Positions 57,668-64,000 of a stretch of 64,000 nt of DNA are shown here, one piece after another (positions within the stretch are counted from its first letter, which is position 1; the number at the start of each line of letters is the position of its first letter). Under the pieces are notes generated by a model. It was given only the letters and a program-made list of their open reading frames with translations, was not told the DNA's origin and ran no database searches. A program made the position numbers and the translations under genes. The stretch is taken from assembly GCF_014195095.1 (NCBI RefSeq), contig NZ_JACIBC010000001.1:992001-1056000 (forward strand). The letters are read 5' to 3'. This DNA comes from Rhizobium sp. BK602 (GTDB lineage: Bacteria > Pseudomonadota > Alphaproteobacteria > Rhizobiales > Rhizobiaceae).

Positions 57668-57695
57668 AAAACCGGGCGCCCAGGCGTCCGGTTTT
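57668..57695 (+). terminator. Terminator of nrdJ
   Basis: AAAACCGGGCGCC, a two-base gap and GGCGTCCGGTTTT (one G-U) form a 13-bp stem with A and T at its base, 50 bases past the nrdJ stop. Confidence 0.78.
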
Positions 57696-57802
57696 CGTTA
57701 TAAAAGTAGATTGAAATCCATGAGCGGAATTCTATCCGTTGAGGGCTAAGCGCTCCCCTGTTCGGTGAACGATGGGTGCAAGCTTGCAAGAGGTTCGTCG
57801 CA

Positions 57803-58009
57803 ATGTTCAATAGCGATCATAAATGCGGGGGGCTGATGCGTTACATCGTTGCTGGCTTGCTATCGAAACCACCTGAAATCGCATCTCCTCATATCCGAGC
57901 CGGAGCGAAGGATAGAGGCCATCTCGTCACATCCGACATTTACATGACCGCCGCCATCACTTACGGGAAGGCCCATATTGTAGGGCTTAAGGGCGAACGA
58001 CCATGCTGA
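57803..58009 (+). CDS. Hypothetical small protein upstream of the DUF2026 gene
   Basis: A 68-aa frame from ATG 57803 (MFNSDHKCGGLMRYIVAGLL...), preceded by AGAGG ten bases ahead. Its stop overlaps the DUF2026 start by seven bases, an arrangement typical of translationally coupled pairs. I recognise no family, signal or membrane segment beyond a short hydrophobic run near residue 12. Local base composition is more AT-rich than the neighbours. It could be real or coincidental. Confidence 0.4.
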   Translation: MFNSDHKCGGLMRYIVAGLLSKPPEIASPHIRAGAKDRGHLVTSDIYMTAAITYGKAHIVGLKGERPC

Positions 58010-58611
58010 TCAAGCAAAGCGACTACCATCGGATCTACCGGGTCATCAACAGCCTGCTGATCAACGAAAACGCCAATCCCGCTACGGCTTCGATGTATTT
58101 CAGCACGTTTGGGGCCTTCATTCTCGAACATCATTTCAAGGTCAAGGCAAAGCCGAAAGGCGGTCTCGCCGCTTACAATCTAGACGGAAAACACATCCTT
58201 TTCGCCGACCAGCGCGATGATGGCTATGTCTCCGGCGCCGGCGAAAATTTCCACTGCTGGGTTGAGGCGGACGGCTGGGCAATCGACTTCATGGCCCCGG
58301 CGTTCTCGGAAAGTGCGCCGGATCTGTCGATCCATTCGAAGATGTTTCAGCGTCCGCTTTCCTCCATGGCGCAATCCATCAACGATCTCAGCCAAACCGG
58401 AGATTTCTTCTATCATTCCGAGCCTGATGCTACGAACCGCCGTTTCGCCGACTGGCGCAAGCAACCGATGATCGGAGACCTCGCTATCGTCGCCACCAAC
58501 TGGTTTCGGAAGTCGCCTAAGAAAATGCAGGCGTCAATCACGGTTCGGAATCAGGACGGGAAAACCAACCTTGTGCCGCTCATCGGCAATTCCCTGGTCG
58601 GCGCGTGGTGA
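58003..58611 (+). CDS. DUF2026 family protein
   Basis: A 202-aa protein that I recognise as DUF2026 from the pattern SMYFSTFGAFILEHHF and ENFHCWVEADGWAIDFMAPAFSES. The HCWVEADGWAID block (His84, Trp86, Asp95) is like the His/Asp part of papain- or transglutaminase-type cysteine enzymes. No Cys is found where a nucleophile would be expected in the N-terminal helix (around residue 30, ATASMYFS), so this copy may be inactive or use another residue. Located in a small AT-richer patch between nrdJ and a metal-resistance pair, preceded by an overlapping short ORF. Confidence 0.75.
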   Translation: MLIKQSDYHRIYRVINSLLINENANPATASMYFSTFGAFILEHHFKVKAKPKGGLAAYNLDGKHILFADQRDDGYVSGAGENFHCWVEADGWAIDFMAPAFSESAPDLSIHSKMFQRPLSSMAQSINDLSQTGDFFYHSEPDATNRRFADWRKQPMIGDLAIVATNWFRKSPKKMQASITVRNQDGKTNLVPLIGNSLVGAW

Positions 58612-58791
58612 TGTTCGAAAGCGCCTTCAAGCCGAAATAGCGATTGCGGTATGGCTCGGAGTTTGCCTGCAAAGAACTATTCAGCTCTGTGCTGACCAAA
58701 CTCGGTTTGAGGCAATGAAAAGCATTGCTTTTCATGATGGTCGATGGGCCACTGCGAGATGGCAATTGGGGTGGATACACCCACCCCCCCA

Positions 58792-59214
58792 TCAATGATG
58801 CGGATGCATGCATTCCCCGTGATCGGCCAAAACCTCGATCACCCGGCATTGGTCGACGCGGCCGTGGCCGCAGCCTTCGACCATCATTTCCAGCTCGGCC
58901 TTCAGGGCCATCAGGCTGCGGATGCGCTGTTCGACTTCGATCAGGCGGGCCTTGGCGATGGCGTCGGCGGAGGCGCAGGATTGGTTGGGGTCGTCCTGCA
59001 GCGTCAGCAGCGTGCGGATGGCGTCGATCTCGAAGCCCAGTTCGCGGGCGTGGCGGATGAAGGCGAGACGGTGCAGATGCGATTGCGCGTAGGAGCGCTG
59101 GTTGCCCTCGCTGCGCTCCGGTTCGGCCAACAGACCGATGCTCTCATAATAGCGGATCGTCGGGACTTTCACGCCGCTTTGCCGGGCCGCTTCGCCGATG
59201 GTGATCTTTTTCAT
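58792..59214 (-). CDS. MerR-family metal-responsive regulator (ZntR/CadR/PbrR-like)
   Basis: A 140-aa MerR regulator: the N-terminal HTH (MKKITIGEAARQSGVKVPTIRYYESIGLLAEPERSEGNQRSY), a long dimer helix, and a metal-binding C-terminus. Cysteines at 80, 115, 123 and 135 with His117, His137, His139 and His140 (CGHGRVDQCR, HGECMHPHH) fit a zinc/cadmium/lead sensor better than the copper sensor CueR. Divergent from a Zn/Cd/Pb ATPase and spaced to bind the operator between them. Confidence 0.88.
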   Translation of the reverse strand: MKKITIGEAARQSGVKVPTIRYYESIGLLAEPERSEGNQRSYAQSHLHRLAFIRHARELGFEIDAIRTLLTLQDDPNQSCASADAIAKARLIEVEQRIRSLMALKAELEMMVEGCGHGRVDQCRVIEVLADHGECMHPHH

Positions 59215-59224
59215 GATTTTCCTC

Positions 59225-59255
59225 TTGCACCTCTAGTCGCTAGAGGATGTAGGAA
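59225..59255 (+). promoter_or_regulatory. MerR-type promoter/operator of the P1B-ATPase
   Basis: TTGCAC (59225-59230) and TAGGAA (59250-59255) are separated by 19 bases, the long spacer typical of MerR-controlled promoters. The spacer contains CCTCTAGTCGCTAGAGG (59230-59246), a perfect palindrome around TCG, the likely MerR-family site that becomes activated when metal binds. Confidence 0.85.
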
Positions 59256-59285
59256 GGATGCCACGATTTGACAAGGAAACGGATC

Positions 59286-61595
59286 ATGGCAGCGGCGACA
59301 CAGACGAAGTACAGAATCGGCGGCATGGACTGCGCCTCCTGCGCGGCCAAGATCGATACCGCCGTCCGGCGCATGCCGGGTGTCGAGGACGTCTCCGTTT
59401 CGGTGACCGCCGGCACGATGACCGTGCGTCACGACGAGACCAGCAATCTCACGGCGATCGAGAAGAAAGTGACCGGGCTCGGCTATTCCGTCGCGCCGAT
59501 TGTGGGCAAGGCAGCCCCCGCGCCTGCCGAACATCGGCATGACGATCATGGTCATCAATGCCAGGGCGATCATGATCACGACCATTCGCACGATCACCAC
59601 GGACACGATCATTCGACCCATGATCATTCCGCGCATGACCATGCCGCTCATGATCATGATGGCGATCACAAACACGCTGAAAAGGAAATCGAGGGCCTGC
59701 ACGGCCATGATCACGGGCCGACGAACGGCCCGTGGTGGGCGAGCAAAAAGGGTCGCTTGACGATCCTGTCGGGCGCAGCACTGGTTGCCGCCTATGCGGT
59801 CGGCCATCTCGTCCCCTCGATCGCGCCCTATGCCTTCATCGCCGCCATGCTCGTCGGCCTCGTACCGATCGCCCGGCGTGCCGTCATGGCGGCGCTGGCC
59901 GGCACGCCTTTCTCCATCGAGATGCTGATGACCATCGCCGCCGTCGGCGCCATCGTCATCAATGCCGGCGAAGAGGCGGCAACGGTGGTCTTCCTCTTTC
60001 TCGTCGGCGAGCTGCTGGAAGGCGTTGCCGCCGGCAAGGCGCGCGCCAGCATCCAGTCGCTGGCGACGCTGGTTCCGAAAACCGCGCTGGTCGAGGAAAA
60101 TGGCCAGACCCGCGAAGTCCAGGCCGAGGCCCTTGCGGTCGGCACCACCATCCTCGTGCGTCCCGGCGACCGTATCGCCGCCGATGGCGTGATCATCGAA
60201 GGCGAAAGCGCCATCGACGAAGCGCCGGTGACGGGCGAAAGCACGCCCGTGCGCAAAGGAATGGATGCCAAGGTCTTCGCCGGCACGATCAATACGGATG
60301 CGGTGTTGCGCGTCAAAGTCACCGCCGCGGCCGCCGACAACACCATCGCCCGCGTCGTCAAGCTGGTCGAGGAGGCGCAGGAATCCAAGGCGCCGACCGA
60401 ACGCTTCATCGATCGTTTCTCGCGCTATTATACGCCAGGCGTCGTCGCTGTCGCCGCGCTGGTCGCAGTGCTGCCGCCGCTGGTGGCCGGCGCGAGCTGG
60501 CTGGAATGGGTCTACAAGGGCCTCGCCATCCTGCTGATCGGCTGCCCCTGTGCCCTTGTCATCTCGACACCCGCGGCCATCGCCGCCGCGCTGTCGGCCG
60601 GCGCCCGCAACGGCCTCCTGCTGAAGGGCGGCGCGGTGCTGGAGACCATGGGCAAGGTAACGAAGGTCGCTTTCGACAAGACCGGCACGCTCACCGAAGG
60701 CAAGCCCAAGGTGACCGATGTCACCGCTTACGGACATACCGAGGCGCAGGTCCTGTCGCGCGCCGCCGCGCTGGAAAACGGGTCGAACCATCCGCTTGCA
60801 CTCGCGATCCTGGAGCGGGCAAAGGCCGACAGGCTCCCGGTGCCGCCCGCCGCCGAAGCGAAGGCCCTGCCCGGCAAGGGCGTCAGCGGCCGGGTCGGCG
60901 GCGAGGCCATATCGCTTTTGTCGCCACTGGCCGCGCGCGAGATCGAGGCATTCTCGGATGAACAGAATGCCCGGATCGAGACCCTGAATGACGACGGCAA
61001 AAGCGTTTCCGTGCTGATCGTCGAAAACAAGGTCGCCGGCCTGATCGCCATGCGCGACGAACCGCGTGCCGATGCCCGCATCGGGATCGAGGCGCTGAAA
61101 GCAGCCGGCATCGGCGCGGTGATGCTGACCGGCGACAATGCACGGACGGCGGCGGCCATCGCCAAGGGTCTCGGCATCGAACCGCGCGCCCAGCTGCTGC
61201 CGGAAGACAAGCAGCGGGTCGTGCGCGAGCTGCAGGCGCAAAAGCAGGTGGTCGCCAAGGTCGGCGACGGCATCAACGATGCCCCGGCGCTCGCCGCCGC
61301 CGATGTCGGCATCGCCATGGGCGGCGGCACCGATGTGGCGCTGGAAACCGCCGACGCCGCCGTCCTGCACGGCCGCGTCACCGATGTCGCCAACATGGTC
61401 ACGCTGTCGCGCACGACGATGAGCAACATCCACCAGAACATCACCATGGCGCTCGGCCTGAAGGCGGTGTTCCTGGTGACGACGATCGTCGGCATCACCG
61501 GCCTTTGGCCCGCCATCCTCGCCGATACGGGCGCGACCGTGCTCGTCACCGCCAATGCGATGCGGCTTCTCGGCTGGAAGGGCGCGAGAGCCTGA
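59286..61595 (+). CDS. zntA: Zn/Cd/Pb-exporting P1B-type ATPase
   Basis: P1B-2 heavy-metal ATPase. The 769-aa protein has an N-terminal metal-binding domain with GMDCASC (Cys16, Cys19), then a His/Asp-rich linker of about 60 residues (roughly 83-145: HDHDHSHDHHGHDH...). Eight membrane helices include the CPC motif (GCPCALV, Cys420-Cys422), DKTGTL (phosphorylated Asp464), TGES near 315, and GDGINDAPAL. HP locus: NHPLALAI. The CPC/HMA combination and ZntR-like neighbour favour Zn/Cd/Pb over copper. Start at 59286 after AAGGAAACGG. Confidence 0.95.
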   Translation: MAAATQTKYRIGGMDCASCAAKIDTAVRRMPGVEDVSVSVTAGTMTVRHDETSNLTAIEKKVTGLGYSVAPIVGKAAPAPAEHRHDDHGHQCQGDHDHDHSHDHHGHDHSTHDHSAHDHAAHDHDGDHKHAEKEIEGLHGHDHGPTNGPWWASKKGRLTILSGAALVAAYAVGHLVPSIAPYAFIAAMLVGLVPIARRAVMAALAGTPFSIEMLMTIAAVGAIVINAGEEAATVVFLFLVGELLEGVAAGKARASIQSLATLVPKTALVEENGQTREVQAEALAVGTTILVRPGDRIAADGVIIEGESAIDEAPVTGESTPVRKGMDAKVFAGTINTDAVLRVKVTAAAADNTIARVVKLVEEAQESKAPTERFIDRFSRYYTPGVVAVAALVAVLPPLVAGASWLEWVYKGLAILLIGCPCALVISTPAAIAAALSAGARNGLLLKGGAVLETMGKVTKVAFDKTGTLTEGKPKVTDVTAYGHTEAQVLSRAAALENGSNHPLALAILERAKADRLPVPPAAEAKALPGKGVSGRVGGEAISLLSPLAAREIEAFSDEQNARIETLNDDGKSVSVLIVENKVAGLIAMRDEPRADARIGIEALKAAGIGAVMLTGDNARTAAAIAKGLGIEPRAQLLPEDKQRVVRELQAQKQVVAKVGDGINDAPALAAADVGIAMGGGTDVALETADAAVLHGRVTDVANMVTLSRTTMSNIHQNITMALGLKAVFLVTTIVGITGLWPAILADTGATVLVTANAMRLLGWKGARA

Positions 61596-61637
61596 GGATC
61601 ATGCCGGGCGGCGAGGTTTTCTTCCGCCGCCCACTCT

Positions 61638-62606
61638 TCACGATCCGTTCAAAAGACCGCGCAGCTCCGGCAGCTTGTCGTTGACCAGCCAGCCGTAATA
61701 ATTCTCCTCGGGAAGCTTTCTGCCGCCGGGCCTGTCGGCATCCTGCCGCAGCGCCAGCGCACGGCGACGGGGCTGGCCGACATTGTAGAGCGTCGCGGTC
61801 AGGCCCGGATTGCCGGAAATGTCGAAGCCCTGATCACGATAGGCATCGATTGCGTCCTTGATGATCGCGGCGATGTAGAGAACGCTGCGAGAGGGGTCCA
61901 TGATGTCGCGATAGATCGCCTGCGGGTCATCCGGCGACAGTTTCGGCAATCCGCTGGTGGCGTGCACCAGATCCGTGACCTCCAGCGCCGTCAGCGGGCT
62001 GATCTGCCCGAGGCCGAAGGTCTGGCCGGCATAGAAGGGCTGGAAAAATGCCCTTTGGAACGTCAGGTTCTCGTAGGAAACGTCATCGATGGTCCTGCCG
62101 CGAAAATTCTCGTCCCACACCTCGTCGCGGCATTCCCACAGGTCGTTGCTGGCCGTGAGAGCGTCGCAGCGCGCGAATTCCGGCTTCTTGACGAAGGATT
62201 GAACCGATACGCCTTTGTAGGAAAAGGAGAAATCGGCCTTCGAATAGGCAAGCGCCTTCACATAGTAGGACTGGACCCGGTCGACGATGGTGATGTTGTA
62301 GGTATGCTCGCCAACAAGGGCGCCGACGATATGCATCGGATCGATGCCGTAGGCTTGGGCTGCTTTCCTGATCTGCTGCATCAGGCTCTTGTCCTGACGC
62401 AGCACCGTGAGGATCTTCTGGTATTTCTCTTCATAGGTGGTGGCGAAGGCCTTGGCGCGCAGGGCCGAGGCGCTGGGGACCGCCGGCTGCTCGGAAAAGC
62501 GGTTGCCGGGAGGCACGAGCACCATGTCGCGGGCGGCATCGGCAGAGGCGGCGGAGAGGAACATAACGAGGCAGATCGCCGGGATCTTCGATAGGCTTAT
62601 TGGCAT
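61638..62606 (-). CDS. DUF1402 family secreted protein
   Basis: A 322-aa protein with a signal peptide (MPISLSKIPAICLVMFLSAASADA) and a lytic-transglycosylase-like alpha-helical body. It has GIDPMHIVGALVGEHTYNITIVD and GQTFGLGQISPLTALEVTDLVH, then NVGQPRRRALALRQD and PEENYYGWLV. The Glu in VGEHTYN is placed like the catalytic Glu of transglycosylases, but I have not verified a catalytic role. Assigned to DUF1402 by recollection of the family. It converges on zntA with 42 bases between stop codons. Confidence 0.75.
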   Translation of the reverse strand: MPISLSKIPAICLVMFLSAASADAARDMVLVPPGNRFSEQPAVPSASALRAKAFATTYEEKYQKILTVLRQDKSLMQQIRKAAQAYGIDPMHIVGALVGEHTYNITIVDRVQSYYVKALAYSKADFSFSYKGVSVQSFVKKPEFARCDALTASNDLWECRDEVWDENFRGRTIDDVSYENLTFQRAFFQPFYAGQTFGLGQISPLTALEVTDLVHATSGLPKLSPDDPQAIYRDIMDPSRSVLYIAAIIKDAIDAYRDQGFDISGNPGLTATLYNVGQPRRRALALRQDADRPGGRKLPEENYYGWLVNDKLPELRGLLNGS

Positions 62607-62853
62607 TCGATCATCGCTTTCGTGGACGGCCCCGACTGCAAGGCCACTGTCATATTCGATCAAGCTCCTGAAACAAGGCTGAGCTTCCGCTGCCGAAAGC
62701 GGATCACGATAAGTTTTGTTGGTGAGCGCCCGATCGCGCCAAAATCGTGGGTTCCGATCGGCACCACGATCAATCTTGTCGCCGCCTCCACTGGCGCGAC
62801 GGGGCATTGACGCATATCTTCACCGGCATCGTCATCAATCGTAAGAGCCGGTT

Positions 62854-64000
62854 TTGTTACTTGAAATTTCAATCGTCGTCCTGCTGACCATCCTCAACGG
62901 TGTGCTGGCAATGTCGGAGCTCGCCGTGGTTTCCTCCCGCCCGGCCCGTCTCAAGGTCCTCGCGGACCAGGGCAGCAACGGCGCCCGTCTGGCGATCAAC
63001 CTGGCCGAAAACCCCGGCCGCTTCCTGTCGACGGTCCAGATCGGCATCACCCTGGTCGGCGTTCTGTCCGGCGCCTTCTCCGGCGCGACGCTCGGCGCCC
63101 GTTTCACGGGCTGGCTCATCACCCAGGGCCTGTCACAGGGGCTGGCCGACGCCCTCGGCGTGGGAACGGTCGTGGTCGCCATCACCTATCTCTCCCTGAT
63201 CGTCGGCGAGCTGGTGCCGAAGCAAATCGCGCTCAGGGCACCCGAGACGGTCGCAAGCAAGGTTGCGCCGGCGATGACCGTTCTCTCCAAGCTCGCCTTG
63301 CCGCTGGTGTGGCTTCTCGACGCCTCTGGCCGCCTGGTGCTCACTCTTCTCGGGCAATCCGGAAAGGGTAGCGACAGCGTCACCGACGAGGAAATCAAGA
63401 CCATTCTTGCCGAGGCGCAGAGCGCCGGCGTGATCGAAAGGGAAGAGTCGGCGATGATTTCGGGCGTCATGCGCCTGGCGGATCGCACGGCCCGTGCATT
63501 GATGACGCCGCGGCGCGAGGTCGAGCTGATCGACATCGACGACAGCGCGGAAGAGATCCGCGCACAGCTCCGCCAGACCAGCCGCGCGCGCCTGCCGGTG
63601 CGCAAGGGAAGCTCCGACGAGGTTCTCGGCGTTCTTTTCGTCAAGGACTATTACGACGCCGTATCCACCAAGGGCAGCGCCGATCTCAAGGCGCTGACGC
63701 GCGAAGCCCCGGTCGTCTCGGATCTCGCCACCGCCAACACCGTCATCCAGACGATCCGGACCTCGCCTACCGACATGGTTCTCGTCTTCGACGAATACGG
63801 GCATTTCGAGGGCATCGTCACCTCCGGCGACATCATGGAAGCCATCATGGGCGTGTTTCAGGCGGAAGCCGGCGAAGAACCGGCGGTCGCCCGCCGCGAC
63901 GACGGCTCCTATCTCGTCTCCGGCTGGATGCCGATCGACGAATTCTCCGAATTCATGAGCATCCCGCTGGACGATGACGCCGAATACCAGACCGTCGCCG
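62854..64000 (+). CDS. CNNM/hemolysin-C type transporter with CBS domains (3' part missing)
   Basis: The visible ~382 residues have an N-terminal DUF21 membrane domain (ISIVVLLTILNGVLAMSELAVVSSRPARL, VGVLSGAFSGATLGARF, TYLSLIVGELVPKQIAL) and then a CBS-pair: MTPRREVELIDIDDSAEEIRAQL, SRARLPVRKGSSDEVLGVLFVKD, DMVLVFDEYGHFEGIVTSGDIMEAIM. The final CorC/HlyC transporter-associated domain begins around residue 353 (GSYLVSGWMPIDEFSEFM) and runs off the window. Such proteins (CorB/CorC/YtfL) export Mg2+ or cobalt. The start is a TTG at 62854 (MLLEISIV); an ATG at 62911 is also available. Confidence 0.9.
   Translation, partial: MLLEISIVVLLTILNGVLAMSELAVVSSRPARLKVLADQGSNGARLAINLAENPGRFLSTVQIGITLVGVLSGAFSGATLGARFTGWLITQGLSQGLADALGVGTVVVAITYLSLIVGELVPKQIALRAPETVASKVAPAMTVLSKLALPLVWLLDASGRLVLTLLGQSGKGSDSVTDEEIKTILAEAQSAGVIEREESAMISGVMRLADRTARALMTPRREVELIDIDDSAEEIRAQLRQTSRARLPVRKGSSDEVLGVLFVKDYYDAVSTKGSADLKALTREAPVVSDLATANTVIQTIRTSPTDMVLVFDEYGHFEGIVTSGDIMEAIMGVFQAEAGEEPAVARRDDGSYLVSGWMPIDEFSEFMSIPLDDDAEYQTVA

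Noticed and set aside
59530..59720. Tandem cat-gat-cac repeats resembling a CRISPR or microsatellite
   Set aside because: They are codons of the His/Asp-rich linker of the zinc ATPase, without equal spacers.
59211..61433. Minus-strand frame of about 740 codons opposite zntA
   Set aside because: Mirror frame; the plus strand carries all P-type ATPase motifs.

Overview
This window reads as a chromosomal segment of a Rhizobium-type alphaproteobacterium (order Rhizobiales, probably Rhizobiaceae). The evidence is a high-GC coding style, the gene run dgt-argS-SPOR protein-nagZ-scpA-scpB-tatABC, a PopZ homologue beside valS, a RopA-type porin, a B12-dependent ribonucleotide reductase (nrdJ) as a full-length gene, and many small Arg/His-rich secreted proteins. 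This is inferred from gene content; no database was searched. Almost all of it is ordinary core genome, with a few accessory patches.

Layout. 1-10400 is a minus-strand housekeeping block: dGTPase, ArgRS, a very long Ala/Pro-rich SPOR-domain envelope protein, NagZ, ScpA/ScpB for chromosome segregation, and the Tat export system (tatC runs off the left edge). 10705-19969 holds an A-type Fe-S carrier, exonuclease III, a Sel1-repeat secreted protein, a FadL/OmpP1-type outer-membrane protein, ValRS, PopZ and a protein-isoaspartate methyltransferase. 20128-25368 holds a membrane acyltransferase, tRNA-Cys, a porin, several small secreted or membrane proteins (one of only 56 aa), tRNA-Asn and a hexapeptide acetyltransferase. 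25842-30378 is a glycerol-3-phosphate (Ugp) ABC importer whose ATPase gene, ugpC, faces the other three genes. 30613-40210 has a photolyase, an SDR, a sulfur/cysteine run (cysK, alaX, sseA, a GNAT), alanine dehydrogenase with its divergent Lrp-type regulator, an EEP-family hydrolase and a PilZ protein. 40347-48413 holds a Tat-exported cyclic nucleotide phosphodiesterase, a complex inverted-repeat element, two regulator/enzyme pairs (LysR-azoreductase and TetR-SDR), OsmC, a HlyU-like protein and threonine dehydratase. 48837-53051 has tRNA-Leu, a BA14K-like protein, WrbA, a CinA-N/MoCF-type protein, a universal stress protein and a xanthine/guanine phosphoribosyltransferase. 53052-57618 is nrdJ with a 772-base leader region carrying NrdR-box-like palindromes. 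57803-61595 holds a small AT-richer patch with a DUF2026 protein, then a MerR regulator with a divergent Zn/Cd/Pb P1B-ATPase. 61638-64000 has a DUF1402 protein and a CNNM/CBS membrane protein cut by the right edge.

Functional links. TatABC can export the CpdB-type enzyme at 40347, which has a twin-arginine signal. Several regulators sit next to their likely targets with visible operators: MerR/zntA has a 17-bp palindrome inside a 19-bp promoter spacer; TetR/SDR has paired ATCATAATCC motifs; Lrp/ald and LysR/azoR are divergent pairs.

I did not find a new defence, mobile or biosynthetic system, a CRISPR array or an insertion sequence. The items most worth a second look are the NrdR-like sites upstream of nrdJ, the nested palindromic element at 42400-42653, the DUF2026 patch, the small leader ORF before the photolyase, and the apparent absence of tolC between pcm and popZ.
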